The position numbers and the translations under genes were made by a program. From NCBI RefSeq assembly GCF_031323975.1, contig NZ_JAVIWS010000001.1, positions 2,976,001-3,040,000 on the forward strand: DNA of 64,000 bases, read 5' to 3'. Each line of letters begins with the position of its first letter. The stretch's first letter is position 1. Positions 16,277 through 29,993 of this stretch are shown here, one piece after another. This DNA comes from Escherichia ruysiae. Lineage in GTDB: Bacteria > Pseudomonadota > Gammaproteobacteria > Enterobacterales > Enterobacteriaceae. Below the pieces are notes generated by a model. That model was given only the letters and a program-made list of their open reading frames with translations, was not told where the DNA came from and made no database searches.

Positions 16277-16852
16277 TTAGTAGTAAGAGTGTTCGCCGCG
16301 CTGGTGTTCGGTGAGATCGCGCACACCTTTCAGCTCCGGGAATTCGTTCAGCAACTGCTTTTCGATCCCTTCTTTCAGCGTTACGTCGACCATGGAACAA
16401 CCGTTACAGCCGCCGCCAAATTGTAGAATGGCGTAACCGTCTTCGGTGATTTCCATCAGCGAAACGCGACCACCGTGACCGGCAAGCTGCGGGTTAATCT
16501 GCGATTGCAGCATATACTCCACGCGCTCCATTAGCGGGGCATCGTCAGCCACTTTACGCATTTTGGCGTTCGGTGCTTTCAGCGTTAGCTGGGAACCCAG
16601 TTGGTCGGTAACAAAGTCGATCTCTGCATCTTCCAGGTATGGTGCGCTTAACTCATCAACATACGCGGTCAGTAGGTCAAATTTCAGGGCGGTGTCGGTG
16701 GCTTCCACAGCGTCAGGCGGACAATAAGAAACGCCACATTCAGCGTTAGGTGTGCCAGGGTTAATCACAAATACGCGGATTTGTGTCCCTTCTTCCTGGT
16801 TTGCCAGCAGTTTGGCAAAGTGCGCTTGTGCAGCATCGGAAATACGGATCAT
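16277..16852 (-). CDS. nfuA: Fe/S biogenesis protein NfuA
   Basis: A 191-residue two-domain protein. The N-terminal ~100 residues are a degenerate A-type carrier domain ([10 protein letters not shown] lacks the full cysteine set), followed by a C-terminal Nfu domain with the cluster-binding CNGC motif, Cys149 and Cys152. It delivers [4Fe-4S] clusters to targets such as lipoyl synthase and is important under oxidative stress. Older names are gntY and yhgI; despite those names it is not a gluconate transporter. It is co-directional with gntX upstream (58-base gap). Confidence 0.97.
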
Positions 16853-16910
16853 AGTAATGGCCTAATAGTTGACTATTTTAGTTGGTTATAATACGCCCAT
16901 CATCGAGGCT

Positions 16911-17612
<702 letters not shown>

Positions 17613-17613
17613 G

Positions 17614-18402
<789 letters not shown>

Positions 18403-18408
18403 GTGGCT

Positions 18409-18603
18409 TTAGAAATGGCGAGACAGAACTTCCTGACTCGCCGCAGCCAACTCTTCTTCTGACACCCCGGTAAAGCGCATGATATCTGCAAGAGGGACTC
18501 CGGATTACAGCATTCTTTTGGCGATATCCAGGGCTTCCAGGCGTCGACCCAATAAATAACCAATCAGGTAACTAATAAGATATTCTCTTTCTGCATCTGT
18601 CAT
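18409..18603 (-). pseudogene. Free-standing Rpn C-terminal-domain (RpnS-like) copy with an in-frame stop
   Basis: Seventeen bases after the rpnA stop codon an ATG at 18603, preceded by AAGGA eight bases upstream, opens a 64-codon frame. It is broken by TAA at codon 33 (18507-18505) and ends at 18409. Across the stop the translation reads DIAKRML*SGVPLADIMRFT. This lines up with [20 protein letters not shown] at the end of RpnA, the stop replacing Asp; one base change (GAA to TAA) would explain it. The start also resembles the internal RpnA product (MTDAER versus VTIAER). It is therefore a second, diverged copy of the C-terminal module and probably dead, although a 32-residue product is possible. 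It is too short for ordinary gene calling. Confidence 0.75.
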
Positions 18604-18620
18604 TAAAACCATCCTTTACG

Positions 18621-18785
18621 TTATTGATGATCTATTTCAGCAAGGTCTTCAACCGTCAGGCTGGTAAATCGCAGAACGTCCTCAAGAGAGACTCCGGCAT
18701 CCAGCATGGTTTTGGCAATATTTAGGGCGTTGGTACGTATACCGTTCTGAAACCCTTCCTGCCGCAATCTTTCCGCAATAGTCAC
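18621..18785 (-). CDS. Predicted internal start: RpnA short form (intragenic antitoxin-like product)
   Basis: Inside rpnA, at codon 244, a GTG (18785-18783) is preceded by a perfect AAGGAG with a six-base spacer, a stronger ribosome-binding site than most genes here have. Starting there gives a 54-residue protein identical to the RpnA C-terminal domain ([10 protein letters not shown]... LAEIDHQ). Published work on E. coli rpn genes reports such internally initiated small proteins that bind and block the full-length toxin. The site seen here fits that arrangement. Expression and inhibition in this strain are inference. Confidence 0.72.
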   Translation of the reverse strand: MTIAERLRQEGFQNGIRTNALNIAKTMLDAGVSLEDVLRFTSLTVEDLAEIDHQ

Positions 18786-19514
18786 TAAACTCTCCTTGTG
18801 TTTCGGTGAACGTTCGGCAACGCCGTCGATAAAATCGTTAAAACGTACCGCATCGCCAGTTTGTAGTATGTAATTAAACAGCCCTTTGATTTGTCTGTCA
18901 TTAGCGTACCCACTACTTAATAAGCAAGCCATTTGCTCTACCAGCCCCATCAGGTCGCGTTGACGAATATGTTTTTGAATTAACTCCAGCAGCGCCATGC
19001 GTCGGTGCTGTATGATTTCATCATCAGGCATGACGGTGACATCAATCAGCGGAAATGCCGAGGCATAAATCTGCCTTGCCAGTTTGGGATCGGCGAAACA
19101 ATCCAGCCAACACAGCGAATAGGGATAGGGGCTTTCAATGCCGTGGTAAAACAACAACGGTACGACCATCGGCAACGTTTTGTATCCTGCATCAAGGTGG
19201 TTTTGCATTGCGGCAATGGCATAACGCATCATGCGAAATGCGATCAGTCTGTTTGAGGTGCTTTGATGTTCAATCAGGCAATAGATATATCCTGGCCCTT
19301 GCTCCGTTTTCACCGACCACAGCACGTCGGAATAGCTTTCACGCAGATCGTCATCGATAAAGCTGCTCGACTCCAGCTTGAGGGTTTTCATATCACAGAG
19401 CGCGTGGATGGGTGCCGGTAAATGGAACGCAAGAAAATCGCGTGCCGTGTCCGGTTGGCGTAAAAAGAGTTTGAACAGCGCATCGTGTGGGGTGGAACTC
19501 TGTTTTTTGCTCAT
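18621..19514 (-). CDS. rpnA: Recombination-promoting nuclease RpnA (YhgA)
   Basis: A 297-residue PD-(D/E)XK nuclease of the transposase_31/Rpn family. Active-site residues are Asp63 in YSDVLW and the ExQ pair Glu82/Gln84 in CLIEHQST. The last ~54 residues form the small C-terminal helical domain that differs most among Rpn proteins; here it ends LAEIDHQ, unlike the K-12 version I recall. Known E. coli Rpn proteins are DNA endonucleases that promote RecA-independent recombination and act in phage defence. The ATG at 19514 has AAGGA five bases upstream. An internal start and a downstream remnant are listed separately. No recognisable promoter regulator adjoins it. Confidence 0.93.
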   Translation of the reverse strand: MSKKQSSTPHDALFKLFLRQPDTARDFLAFHLPAPIHALCDMKTLKLESSSFIDDDLRESYSDVLWSVKTEQGPGYIYCLIEHQSTSNRLIAFRMMRYAIAAMQNHLDAGYKTLPMVVPLLFYHGIESPYPYSLCWLDCFADPKLARQIYASAFPLIDVTVMPDDEIIQHRRMALLELIQKHIRQRDLMGLVEQMACLLSSGYANDRQIKGLFNYILQTGDAVRFNDFIDGVAERSPKHKESLVTIAERLRQEGFQNGIRTNALNIAKTMLDAGVSLEDVLRFTSLTVEDLAEIDHQ

Positions 19515-19660
19515 GGCGTTCCTTCACCTGTTTTTTTGAATGCCGAGACTTTACGCGCCACTCCACGGCTGTGCATCAGCAAGTTTTCATCCCTGCGAGA
19601 CGCTTTCAGAGGAACTTACTCCATGCTGCAAGAGTTGCATTTTTATGGAAAGCCGCACGC

Positions 19661-19700
19661 AAAAAAGCCCGGTAGCTAATGCATACCGGGCTTTTCAAAA
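19661..19700 (-). terminator. Terminator of the feo operon
   Basis: GCCCGGTA (19667-19674) pairs with TACCGGGC (19684-19691). Read on the minus strand the stem is followed by TTTTTT, a good intrinsic terminator 18 bases beyond the feoC stop. A shorter T-run on the plus side could make it weakly bidirectional. Confidence 0.85.
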
Positions 19701-19717
19701 CGAACGATGAAACAAGG

Positions 19718-19954
19718 TTAACGCAGCATCCACCACTCACGCAGACAGGCTTTTCCTTCCGGGCAGCTTTTACAACTGCCAGAGAGGCAGCCATCAGGTT
19801 CTTCCTGAATCCGTACCGCTTTGCCCATATTTTCCAGCTGTTGCAGCATAGCGTTAATCATCGGCTGCGGGGTGTTCAGCGTCTGGCTGATCTGGGTTGC
19901 TTCCATACGACCCCGTAACGCCAGCAAATCACGCACCTGAATGAGCGAAGCCAT
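19718..19954 (-). CDS. feoC: Ferrous iron transport protein FeoC
   Basis: A 78-residue winged-helix protein whose C-terminal part holds four cysteines ([15 protein letters not shown]), the loop that can bind an oxygen-sensitive Fe-S cluster. It is thought to protect FeoB from proteolysis or act as an iron-sensing partner; a DNA-binding role is unproven. It is the last gene of feoABC, 10 bases after the feoB stop and just before the operon terminator. Confidence 0.96.
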   Translation of the reverse strand: MASLIQVRDLLALRGRMEATQISQTLNTPQPMINAMLQQLENMGKAVRIQEEPDGCLSGSCKSCPEGKACLREWWMLR

Positions 19955-19964
19955 TGCCGTGTCC

Positions 19965-22286
19965 TTAGTGGCAATCGCCAGTGGTGCTGGCTGCGCAGCA
20001 ACTGCTTACCGTTTTGCGGCTTGCCAGTAGTTCGATATCGACTCGACTACGCGCGCGGCGCAGCAGGCCAATAACCACGATGTTAAACAGGACAACCGCC
20101 AGAATGCACACCAGGCTGTAAGTTGGGTGCTGGCTGTAGCTGGCGACCTGATAGAACAATGTTGCCAGCGAGTAAGCGATATTCAGCCCCCACAGGATGG
20201 AGAAGCCCATCCAGCCACGGCTTGATTCACGGGCAATGGCACCCATCACCGAAATGCAAGGTACATACAGCAGGACGAATATCAGATAGCTGTAAGCAGC
20301 CGCCGCGCTACCGAATTTCTCATCCATCACGCCCATTGCCCCAGTACCCATTTCGCCGTCGCCTTTGCTGGCTTCAATTGGGTTCATCAGTACGCTAAGG
20401 CTGAAGGTGTCTTTCAGGCTCTGCCAGGTTTCATCTACCGCGCTGAACAGCTCTTCACCGAGGTTAAATTCCGCCGGATTGAACTCTTCGTCCTGAATGT
20501 TTTCTGCGGTATAGAGGGTGTTGAGAGTACCCACCACCACTTCTTTCGCCATTGCGCCAGTAAACAGTCCAACCGTTGCCTGCCAGTTATCTTCATGCAC
20601 GCCAATCGGCTTGAAGACTGGAGTGATCACGCGGCTGACAGAGGCCAGCGCCGAGTCGTTGATGTTATCGACGATTTTCCCACTCAGCGAGAAGCTGTTG
20701 AATGCGCTCAGGAAAATGCTGACGATGATAATCACTTTACCGGCGCGCAGAACGAAGCCTTTCAAACGCTGCCAGGTCTGGATAATCAGACTCTTAATGT
20801 GTGGTACGTGATAGACCGGTAGCTCCATGACAAACGGCGTCGCTTCACCGCGCATAATGGTGTATTTGAGCATCAGACCCGTCAGTACCGCCATCACAAT
20901 ACCGATGACATACAGTGAGAACACAGCCAGCGCGCCATTCTGCCCGAAGAACGCGGCAGCAAATACTGCGAAGATTGCCAGACGAGCACCGCAGGACATA
21001 AATGGCGCCATCATGATAGTCATCAGACGTTCACGCGGAGCATCAAGAGTGCGCGCACCCATCACCGACGGTACGTTACAACCGAAGCCAACGATCAACG
21101 GCACAAAGGATTTCCCTGGCAGACCCAACGCTTGCATCAGACGGTCCATCACAAATGCCGCTCTCGCCATATACCCGGAGTCCTCGAGGAAGGAGAGGAA
21201 CAGGTACATCATGCCGATCTGCGGCACCAGTGGCAGAACGGTGTTAATACCGCCACCCAGCCCCTGGGCGAGGAAGATAGTCAGCCAGTCAGGGAAGTGG
21301 AGCGTGTAGCCAATCCACTGAATACCATGCACAAAGAGTGCCACGGAACCGACGTCAAACAGCGGCTGTAACGCCCCGCCGATGTTGATAGCCAGCAGGA
21401 ACATCAGATACATCACAAAGAGGAAAATTGGCAGACCGAGGAATCGGTTGAGCACGATTTTATCTACTGCCGTGGTGAAACGGCTGGGTTCTGCCGTCAG
21501 GGTATTGCTCACCACATCGCAGATGGCAGCAATACACTGGTAACGCGCATCGGCAATGTGCAGCGCCGGATCGTCCATCTCATTACGCAGACGGGCGAGG
21601 GCTGCATCCAGATGCTGCGACGCTTCACCGGCGTAGGCGCGGCTGTAGATATCGCCTTCCAACATTTGCAGACCCAGCCAGCGGCGATGTTTCAGCGGGA
21701 TGTCAGAGGGCATTACTTTTGCCAGCGCGTCGGCTTCATTGATGAGCGGCTGGGCGTAATGCACCAGTTCCACGTTCTCGTTAGCTTTATAGCGATCGAC
21801 CGCCAGTTTGAGGGCTTCGATACCGCGACCACGCGTGGAAACCAGCGGGATCACCGGGCAGCCAAGACGCGCCGACAGAGCATCAATTTCAATACGAATA
21901 TTTTGCTTCTCGGCAATGTCGAGCATGTTCAGTGCCACGATGCAGGGAATGCCGAGTTCCAGCAGTTGCAGCGTCAGGTACAGGTTACGCTCAAGGTTAG
22001 ACGCATCCACCACGTTAATCAGCAGATCGGCGTCGCCACTCAAAATGTAGTGACAGGCGATTTGCTCATCAAGCGAAGTTTGCGATGAGATGGTAGTCAG
22101 AGAATAGGTGCCGGGCAGGTCAACCAGGGTGACCTGATGATCGGTGGTGGAGAACTGACCCTCTTTACGTTCGACGGTAACGCCAGCCCAGTTTCCTACA
22201 CGCTGACGTGCGCCGGTGAGCTGGTTAAATAAGGTTGTCTTGCCAGAATTTGGATTACCAATTAAGCCAATGGTTAATTTTTTCAT
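19965..22286 (-). CDS. feoB: Fe(2+) transporter FeoB
   Basis: A 773-residue inner-membrane ferrous-iron transporter. The N-terminal G domain shows G1 GNPNSGKTT (from about residue 9), G3 DLPG and G4 NMLD, and the guanine-dissociation-inhibitor helical part extends to about 270. The rest is a polytopic domain with two Gate repeats, including conserved cysteines in GFGCNVPS and LLYVPCIS. The tail holds SSCCAAS. The ATG at 22286 follows a GGTGAG site; an in-frame GTG four codons earlier lies within that site and is rejected. It sits 16 bases after feoA. Confidence 0.98.
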   Translation of the reverse strand: MKKLTIGLIGNPNSGKTTLFNQLTGARQRVGNWAGVTVERKEGQFSTTDHQVTLVDLPGTYSLTTISSQTSLDEQIACHYILSGDADLLINVVDASNLERNLYLTLQLLELGIPCIVALNMLDIAEKQNIRIEIDALSARLGCPVIPLVSTRGRGIEALKLAVDRYKANENVELVHYAQPLINEADALAKVMPSDIPLKHRRWLGLQMLEGDIYSRAYAGEASQHLDAALARLRNEMDDPALHIADARYQCIAAICDVVSNTLTAEPSRFTTAVDKIVLNRFLGLPIFLFVMYLMFLLAINIGGALQPLFDVGSVALFVHGIQWIGYTLHFPDWLTIFLAQGLGGGINTVLPLVPQIGMMYLFLSFLEDSGYMARAAFVMDRLMQALGLPGKSFVPLIVGFGCNVPSVMGARTLDAPRERLMTIMMAPFMSCGARLAIFAVFAAAFFGQNGALAVFSLYVIGIVMAVLTGLMLKYTIMRGEATPFVMELPVYHVPHIKSLIIQTWQRLKGFVLRAGKVIIIVSIFLSAFNSFSLSGKIVDNINDSALASVSRVITPVFKPIGVHEDNWQATVGLFTGAMAKEVVVGTLNTLYTAENIQDEEFNPAEFNLGEELFSAVDETWQSLKDTFSLSVLMNPIEASKGDGEMGTGAMGVMDEKFGSAAAAYSYLIFVLLYVPCISVMGAIARESSRGWMGFSILWGLNIAYSLATLFYQVASYSQHPTYSLVCILAVVLFNIVVIGLLRRARSRVDIELLASRKTVSSCCAASTTGDCH

Positions 22287-22302
22287 TGTTATTCTCACCG
22301 TA

Positions 22303-22530
22303 TTAACAGGAAACCGCTTCCACTTCTAATAAGGCCAGATCTTTTTTGCGTAATACCAGGCTCACACGGCGAGTTTCGATATGAATGGGATCACCGAGTG
22401 GAGCGACGCGCACCACATTAAAAGAGGAGCCAGGTAACATGCCAAGAGAAAGCAGCTTCTGACGATATGCCGGGCTGATTTCACGGGAAAAGCCAGTGAT
22501 TTTCCACGCAGTATCTGGAGTGTATTGCAT
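22303..22530 (-). CDS. feoA: Ferrous iron transport accessory protein FeoA
   Basis: A 75-residue SH3-like protein that binds FeoB and is needed for iron uptake. Full length, ending VEAVSC. It is the first gene of feoABC. Fur and FNR-like sites lie 110-205 bases upstream, matching control by iron and anaerobiosis. Confidence 0.96.
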   Translation of the reverse strand: MQYTPDTAWKITGFSREISPAYRQKLLSLGMLPGSSFNVVRVAPLGDPIHIETRRVSLVLRKKDLALLEVEAVSC

Positions 22531-22643
22531 AGGTGCCTACTTGTTTCTCATTAACTGGATAACTACCTCATGGGGCGTTTGACAGCGACATGAGACCAGA
22601 TGATTTGCCAACGAAGGAGAGATTAAATAATCAACAGTACAAT

Positions 22644-22665
22644 GATAATGAGAATGGTTTCTATC
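22644..22665. promoter_or_regulatory. Candidate Fur box of feoABC
   Basis: GATAATGAGAATGGTTTCTATC resembles the Fur consensus GATAATGATAATCATTATC, strong in the left half and looser in the right. It lies about 115 bases upstream of the feoA ATG. Fur repression of feo is established in E. coli. Confidence 0.6.
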
Positions 22666-22719
22666 AGCAATACTTAAAATGTGTGCGAATGTTGGTTTAG
22701 ATAATAATCTGACTCAATG

Positions 22720-22733
22720 TTGATATGGCTCAA
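22720..22733. promoter_or_regulatory. FNR-like site upstream of feoABC
   Basis: TTGAT-ATGG-CTCAA matches the FNR consensus TTGAT-N4-ATCAA at all but one position. It lies about 190 bases before feoA. FNR activation of feo is known from E. coli. Confidence 0.6.
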
Positions 22734-22889
22734 GGTTATATCTGGGGCAAAATAAAATTCGAGTGACGAATTATTAGGGCGGCTTGATGTTTAATTAAGG
22801 TTTTAATTGTTAATGATGTGATAAATATTAGCGGAATATATTGTGGTTTTGGCTGTGGAATAAAAATACCGGAGCCAGGCAAGTGCACG

Positions 22890-22933
22890 GACGGTCCCCT
22901 CGCCCCATCGGGGAGAGGGCTAGGGAGAGGGGG
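22890..22933. repeat. BoxC-like GC-rich hairpin repeat
   Basis: GTCCCCTCGCCCC and GGGGAGAGGGCTAGGGAGAGGGG form an imperfect, very GC-rich hairpin in otherwise A/T-rich DNA. I recognise this as one of the dispersed BoxC-type intergenic repeats of E. coli; the family name is from memory. A GGACGGTCCCCTC fragment recurs at 57887-57900. Confidence 0.6.
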
Positions 22934-22983
22934 GAAAGTTGTGCCTGTTTTGACCCGTAAGCGAGTTTGTCAGCAATCTCAAA

Positions 22984-23004
22984 TGCCGGAGATGTTCTCC
23001 GGCA
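22984..23004 (-). terminator. Hairpin beyond the yhgF 3' end
   Basis: TGCCGGAGA (22984-22992) pairs with TCTCCGGCA (22996-23004), a nine-base-pair stem with a three-base loop. On the minus strand it is followed by only TTTGAG, so termination may be partial; on the plus strand CTTTTA follows. Confidence 0.5.
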
Positions 23005-23029
23005 CTTTTATGTCAGTTAAGGCGTTTAT

Positions 23030-23064
23030 TGCCAGATGCGGCGTGAACGCCTTATCTGGCCTAC
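23030..23064. repeat. REP element between feo and yhgF
   Basis: GCCAGATGCGGCGT and ACGCCTTATCTGGCC form the usual REP stem with the GCCTAC tail, 40 bases beyond the yhgF stop codon. Confidence 0.85.
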
Positions 23065-23103
23065 GAACCCGTGCAAAGCTGAACCGTAGGCCAGTCATAG
23101 TGT

Positions 23104-25425
23104 TTAACGCTTTTTACCCATTGCCGCTGCCAGCGCATCCATCATCGCACTGTTACCGGCTGTCTGCGCTTCACGACCGCGCGGTTTGGCTGCCGGGCGG
23201 TTGTTTTGCGGGCGATCGTTACCGCTGCCGCGACGGGCGTTGGTTTCACCTGGCTGCTCGTCCAGACGCATGGTCAGGGCGATACGTTTACGCTGAAGAT
23301 CGACTTCCAGCACTTTCACCTTCACAATGTCGCCCGCTTTCACCACGGTATGCGGATCTTCCACAAACTTGTTCGACAATGAAGAGATGTGAACCAGGCC
23401 GTCCTGATGCACCCCGATATCGACAAACGCGCCAAAGTTAGTGACGTTGGTGACTGCGCCTTCGAGGATCATGCCCGGTTGCAGATCGTTCATTGTCTCG
23501 ACGCCATCGGCAAACTGAGCGGTTTTAAATTCCGGACGCGGGTCGCGGCCCGGTTTTTCCAGCTCTTTGATGATGTCGGTTACCGTCGGCACACCGAATT
23601 TCTCATCGGTAAAGTCAGAGGCTTTCAGGTTACGCAGTTCGCTGCTGTTACCCATCAGATCTTTCAGCGCCTGCTGTGTTGCCGCCAGAATACGTTCAAC
23701 CACCGGATAGGCTTCCGGGTGAACGGTAGAAGCGTCAAGCGGGTTATCACCGTGGTTAATACGCAGGAAGCCCGCGCACTGCTCAAAGGCTTTTGGCCCC
23801 AAGCGGCTCACTTTTAACAGTTGCTGACGGTTCTGGAACTGACCGTTCTCGTCACGCCAGGCAACTATGTTTTGCGCCATCATGCGCGTCAGGCCCGCCA
23901 CGCGGGTTAACAGCGGAACGGAAGCGGTGTTGAGATCAACGCCAACGGCGTTAACGCAGTCTTCCACCACTGCGTCCAGTTTGCGAGCCAGCTGCGACTG
24001 GCTAACATCATGCTGATACTGACCCACGCCGATAGATTTCGGATCGATTTTCACCAGTTCTGCCAGCGGATCCTGCAAACGACGGGCGATAGACACTGCG
24101 CCACGCAGCGAAACATCGAGCTCCGGGAACTCCTGCGCTGCCAGCTCGGAAGCCGAGTAAACCGATGCGCCTGCTTCGCTGACGATCACTTTCTGCGCCG
24201 TTACTTTCGGGAACTGCTTCTGTACGTCGAGATAGAAACGCTCGGTTTCGCGGGAAGCCGTACCGTTACCAATTGCTACCAGTTCAACGTTATGTTTTTC
24301 ACACAGCGCAGCAACGGTCATCGCTGCTTTTGCGGCTTGCCCGGTGTGCGGATAAATGGTGTCGGTCGCCACCAGTTTGCCGGTTGCATCGACCACCGCG
24401 ACTTTTACCCCGGTGCGCAGACCCGGATCGAGCCCCATCGTCGCACGCAGTCCAGCGGGGGCAGCCATCAGCAGATCGTGCAGGTTACGGGCAAAGACGT
24501 TAATCGCTTCATCTTCCGCACGTTCGCGCACGGTGCCCATCAGTTCGGTTTCCAGGTGCATCAGTACCTTGATGCGCCACGTCCAGCTCACCACGCCTTT
24601 ACGCCAGCTATCCGCCGGGGCATTGTTCAGGCGCAGGCCGAGATGATCCATGATGATTTGCTCGCAATAGCTCTCTTTCGGCGGCTCATCGAACTGTGGA
24701 TCGGCATTCAGCGAAAGCTGGAGTATGCCTTCGTTACGACCACGGAACATCGCCAGTGCGCGGTGAGAAGGCACCGTTGACAGCGGTTCGTGATGATCGA
24801 AATAGTCGCGGAATTTCGCCCCTTCCTCTTCTTTACCGCTCACCACCGTAGAAACCAAATGCGCGTTCTTCCACAGATAATCACGGACTTTCGCCAGGAG
24901 AGCGGCATCTTCGGCAAAACGTTCCATCAGAATGTAGCGCGCGCCGTCCAGCGCGGCTTTGGTATCTGCCACGCCTTTATCGGCATCAACATATTGTGCG
25001 GCGGCGACTTCCGGCGTATGTGACGGATCGTTCCACAGCAGGTCAGCCAACGGCTCAAGACCTGCTTCAATGGCGATTTGCCCACGGGTGCGACGTTTAG
25101 GTTTGTAGGGCAGATAGAGGTCTTCGAGTTCGGTTTTGCTTAAGGTGGCGTTGATGGCATTCGCCAGCTCATCGGTGAGTTTACCTTGCTCAGAAATGGA
25201 CTTGAGGATCGCCTGACGTCTCTCTTCCAGCTCGCGCAGGTAGCTCAGACGCGTTTCCAGATTACGCAACTGCGTGTCATCCAGACCGCCGGTGATTTCC
25301 TTACGATAACGTGCGATAAACGGCACGGTATTCCCTTCGTCAAGCAGGCGAACGGCGGCTTCAACCTGTTCCGGGCGCGCCTGAATTTCACCCGCAATAA
25401 TGCGGCAGAACGAATCATTCATCAT
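23104..25425 (-). CDS. yhgF: Tex-family S1-domain RNA-binding protein YhgF
   Basis: A 773-residue homologue of Tex, a cytoplasmic nucleic-acid-binding protein. The N-terminal helical Tex domain is followed by a YqgF-like RNase H-type fold ([15 protein letters not shown] near 330), helix-hairpin-helix motifs ([22 protein letters not shown], about 510) and an S1 domain (about 650-720, [14 protein letters not shown]). The extreme C-terminus is Arg/Asn/Gly-rich and probably disordered. The cellular role is poorly defined; links to translation quality and stress resistance have been reported. It is monocistronic, between the feo repeats and greB. Confidence 0.94.
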   Translation of the reverse strand: MMNDSFCRIIAGEIQARPEQVEAAVRLLDEGNTVPFIARYRKEITGGLDDTQLRNLETRLSYLRELEERRQAILKSISEQGKLTDELANAINATLSKTELEDLYLPYKPKRRTRGQIAIEAGLEPLADLLWNDPSHTPEVAAAQYVDADKGVADTKAALDGARYILMERFAEDAALLAKVRDYLWKNAHLVSTVVSGKEEEGAKFRDYFDHHEPLSTVPSHRALAMFRGRNEGILQLSLNADPQFDEPPKESYCEQIIMDHLGLRLNNAPADSWRKGVVSWTWRIKVLMHLETELMGTVRERAEDEAINVFARNLHDLLMAAPAGLRATMGLDPGLRTGVKVAVVDATGKLVATDTIYPHTGQAAKAAMTVAALCEKHNVELVAIGNGTASRETERFYLDVQKQFPKVTAQKVIVSEAGASVYSASELAAQEFPELDVSLRGAVSIARRLQDPLAELVKIDPKSIGVGQYQHDVSQSQLARKLDAVVEDCVNAVGVDLNTASVPLLTRVAGLTRMMAQNIVAWRDENGQFQNRQQLLKVSRLGPKAFEQCAGFLRINHGDNPLDASTVHPEAYPVVERILAATQQALKDLMGNSSELRNLKASDFTDEKFGVPTVTDIIKELEKPGRDPRPEFKTAQFADGVETMNDLQPGMILEGAVTNVTNFGAFVDIGVHQDGLVHISSLSNKFVEDPHTVVKAGDIVKVKVLEVDLQRKRIALTMRLDEQPGETNARRGSGNDRPQNNRPAAKPRGREAQTAGNSAMMDALAAAMGKKR

Positions 25426-25521
25426 GGTTTGAGTTCATCTTTTCGGATCAAAAATCAGGGGATAGTTATACGGACTGGCTGGCAAAAATGCCAGCCAAAG
25501 GCTGGAGGTTAAGACTCTTCC

Positions 25522-25998
25522 TTACGGTTTCACGTACTCGATGGCATTAACATACCAGCTCGCTTCCCCGGCAGGCGTATTCACCACCGCCAGATCGCCC
25601 ACTTCTTTTTTCAGCAATGCGCGAGCCATCGGGGAATCGATAGAGATGTAATCTTTACGACCAAAAATTTCATCGTAGCCGACAATTCTAAAACGGTGAG
25701 TCACGCCATCGTCGTTTTCAATCTCTACCCAAGCGCCAAAGAAGACCTTGCCTTCCTGCTGCGGGGAATAATCGACGATTTTGAGATTTTCCATGCATTT
25801 AGTGAGATAGCGCACGCGACGGTCGATTTCACGCAGGCGCTTTTTATTATACTGATAGTCAGCATTTTCACTGCGGTCGCCCAGACTTGCAGCCCAGGTC
25901 ACCTTTTTTGTGACCTCCGGGCGTTCTTCACGCCAGAGGTAATTTAGCTCTTGTTTGAGTTTTTCATACCCTTCCCGGGTAACCAGGGGCGTTTTCAT
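25522..25998 (-). CDS. greB: Transcript cleavage factor GreB
   Basis: A 158-residue protein with an N-terminal antiparallel coiled coil whose tip acidic residues (LGDRSENADYQ, about 40-50) enter the RNA polymerase secondary channel, and a C-terminal FKBP-like domain. It rescues backtracked polymerase by stimulating RNA cleavage. The start is taken at MKTPLVT (25998), giving the known length; an upstream extension has no family support. It is divergent from ompR, with 227 bases between the starts. Confidence 0.97.
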   Translation of the reverse strand: MKTPLVTREGYEKLKQELNYLWREERPEVTKKVTWAASLGDRSENADYQYNKKRLREIDRRVRYLTKCMENLKIVDYSPQQEGKVFFGAWVEIENDDGVTHRFRIVGYDEIFGRKDYISIDSPMARALLKKEVGDLAVVNTPAGEASWYVNAIEYVKP

Positions 25999-26225
25999 CT
26001 CGTTGATTCCCTTTGTCTGTTTGATAATGCGCACATTGGGTATAACGTGATCATATCAACAGAATCAATAATGTTTCGCCGAATAAATTGTATACTTAAG
26101 CTGCTGTTTAATATGCTTTGTAACAATTTAGGCTGAAATTCATACCAGATTTTGCTGGTGACGAACGTAAGCTTTTTTAAGAATACACGCTTACAAATTG
26201 TTGCGAACCTTTGGGAGTACAAAGA

Positions 26226-28294
<2,069 letters not shown>

Positions 28295-28296
28295 AT

Positions 28297-28326
28297 AAAA
28301 CGGGAGGCGAAGGTGCCTCCCGTTTT
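28297..28326. terminator. Bidirectional terminator between envZ and pckA
   Basis: AAAACGGGAGGC (28297-28308) pairs perfectly with GCCTCCCGTTTT (28315-28326). A/T runs on both sides allow it to end both the ompR-envZ transcript and the pckA transcript. Confidence 0.9.
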
Positions 28327-28370
28327 GCTTTCTATAAGATACTGGATAGATATTCTCCAGCTTCAAATCA

Positions 28371-29993
28371 TTACAGTTTCGGACCAGCCGCTACCAGCGC
28401 GGCACCCGCTGGGGTGTCGGTGTATTTATCGAAGTTGTCGATAAACAGTTTCGCCAGGGTTTCGGCTTTTTCCTGCCACTGTTCCGGAGAAGCGTAGGTG
28501 TTACGCGGATCAAGGATCTTAGTGTCAACGCCCGGCAGTTCTGTCGGGATCGCCAGGTTAAACATCGGCAGAGTGAAGGTTTCTGCGTTATCCAGCGAAC
28601 CATTCAGAATAGCGTCGATAATGGCGCGGGTATCTTTAATGGAGATACGTTTGCCAGTGCCGTTCCAGCCGGTGTTAACCAGATACGCCTGCGCGCCCGC
28701 CGCCTGCATACGTTTCACCAGCACTTCTGCGTACTGAGTCGGGTGCAGCGACAGGAACGCCGCGCCGAAGCAGGCGGAGAAGGTTGGCGTCGGTTCGGTG
28801 ATGCCGCGTTCAGTACCGGCCAGTTTGGCGGTGAAGCCAGAGAGGAAGTGGTACTGAGTTTGATCGGCAGTCAGACGAGAAACCGGCGGCAATACGCCGA
28901 AAGCATCTGCGGTCAGGAAGATAACTTTAGTTGCGTGGCCTGCTTTGGAGACCGGCTTAACGATGTTTTCGATGTGATAGATCGGATAAGAAACGCGGGT
29001 GTTCTCGGTTTTTGAACCATCGTCAAAGTCGATAGTGCCATCTTCACGCACGGTGACGTTTTCCAGCAGCGCATCGCGACGGATAGCGTTGTAGATTTCG
29101 GGTTCCGCTTCTTTCGACAGCTTGATGGTTTTCGCGTAGCAGCCGCCTTCGAAGTTAAACACGCCGTCATCGTCCCAGCCGTGTTCGTCATCGCCAATCA
29201 GACGGCGTTTCGGGTCGGTGGAAAGGGTGGTTTTACCCGTGCCAGAAAGGCCGAAGAACACTGCAACGTCGCCTTTCTCGCCAACGTTGGCGGAGCAGTG
29301 CATGGAGGCAATGCCTTTCAGCGGCAGCAGGTAGTTCATCATCGAGAACATCCCTTTCTTCATTTCGCCGCCGTACCAGGTGCCGCCAATTAACTGCATA
29401 CGCTCAGTCAGGTTAAACGCGACGAAGTTTTCAGAGTTCAGACCCTGTTCTTTCCACTGCGGGTTAGTGCACTTCGCGCCGTTCATAACGATAAAGTCTG
29501 GTTTGAAACCTGCCAGCTCTTCATCGCTCGGGCGAATAAACATGTTCTTGACGAAATGCGCCTGCCAGGCCACTTCGGTGATGAACCGGACGGAAAGACG
29601 AGTATCCGGGTTAGCGCCACAGAATGCGTCTACAACGAACAGACGTTTGCCGGAAAGCTGTTTGGTTACCAGGCCTTTCAGATGTTGCCAGGTTTCAGGG
29701 GAGAGAGGTTTGTTGTCGTTCTTACCTTTGCCTTTGTCTGCCCACCAGAAGGTATCGCGAGTGGTATCGTCACGGACGATATACTTATCTTTTGGTGAAC
29801 GGCCGGTGAAGATTCCGGTATCGACGGCAACGGCGCCCAGATTAGTTAACACCCCGCGCTCATAACCGGTCAGGCTCGGATCGAGCTCTTCCTGATACAG
29901 CAGGTCGTAGCTTGGGTTGTAAACGATATCATGTACGTCACTGATACCATAAGCCTCGAGTTCTTGCGGGGTCAAACCATTGTTAACGCGCAT
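28371..29993 (-). CDS. pckA: Phosphoenolpyruvate carboxykinase (ATP)
   Basis: A 540-residue gluconeogenic enzyme converting oxaloacetate and ATP to PEP, CO2 and ADP. The kinase-1a P-loop [11 protein letters not shown] lies around 248-258, the kinase-2 metal site [10 protein letters not shown] near 265-275, and the PEPCK-specific substrate region GLTPQELEA at the N-terminus. I use the ATG at 29993 (MRVNNGL), which gives the standard length; longer starts lack support. A CRP-like palindrome about 120 bases upstream fits catabolite control. Confidence 0.97.
   Translation of the reverse strand: MRVNNGLTPQELEAYGISDVHDIVYNPSYDLLYQEELDPSLTGYERGVLTNLGAVAVDTGIFTGRSPKDKYIVRDDTTRDTFWWADKGKGKNDNKPLSPETWQHLKGLVTKQLSGKRLFVVDAFCGANPDTRLSVRFITEVAWQAHFVKNMFIRPSDEELAGFKPDFIVMNGAKCTNPQWKEQGLNSENFVAFNLTERMQLIGGTWYGGEMKKGMFSMMNYLLPLKGIASMHCSANVGEKGDVAVFFGLSGTGKTTLSTDPKRRLIGDDEHGWDDDGVFNFEGGCYAKTIKLSKEAEPEIYNAIRRDALLENVTVREDGTIDFDDGSKTENTRVSYPIYHIENIVKPVSKAGHATKVIFLTADAFGVLPPVSRLTADQTQYHFLSGFTAKLAGTERGITEPTPTFSACFGAAFLSLHPTQYAEVLVKRMQAAGAQAYLVNTGWNGTGKRISIKDTRAIIDAILNGSLDNAETFTLPMFNLAIPTELPGVDTKILDPRNTYASPEQWQEKAETLAKLFIDNFDKYTDTPAGAALVAAGPKL

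Larger units (their letters stand above)
22531..23103. other. feoA-yhgF intergenic region
   Basis: A 573-base gap. Nearest feoA are the candidate Fur box and FNR-like site, then an A/T-rich stretch (about 22740-22870). A BoxC-like GC hairpin follows (22890-22933), then a hairpin at 22984-23004 that may end yhgF transcripts, and a REP element at 23030-23064. A long frame on the plus strand across this region is built from the repeats and the antisense of yhgF and is not a gene. Confidence 0.7.

Noticed and set aside
22818..23441. A long open frame on the plus strand between feoA and yhgF
   Set aside because: It runs through the BoxC-like hairpin, a REP element and the antisense of yhgF, has no ribosome-binding site and no recognisable domain.
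24010..24780. A 256-codon open frame antisense to yhgF
   Set aside because: Same pattern of antisense codon bias; no family resemblance.
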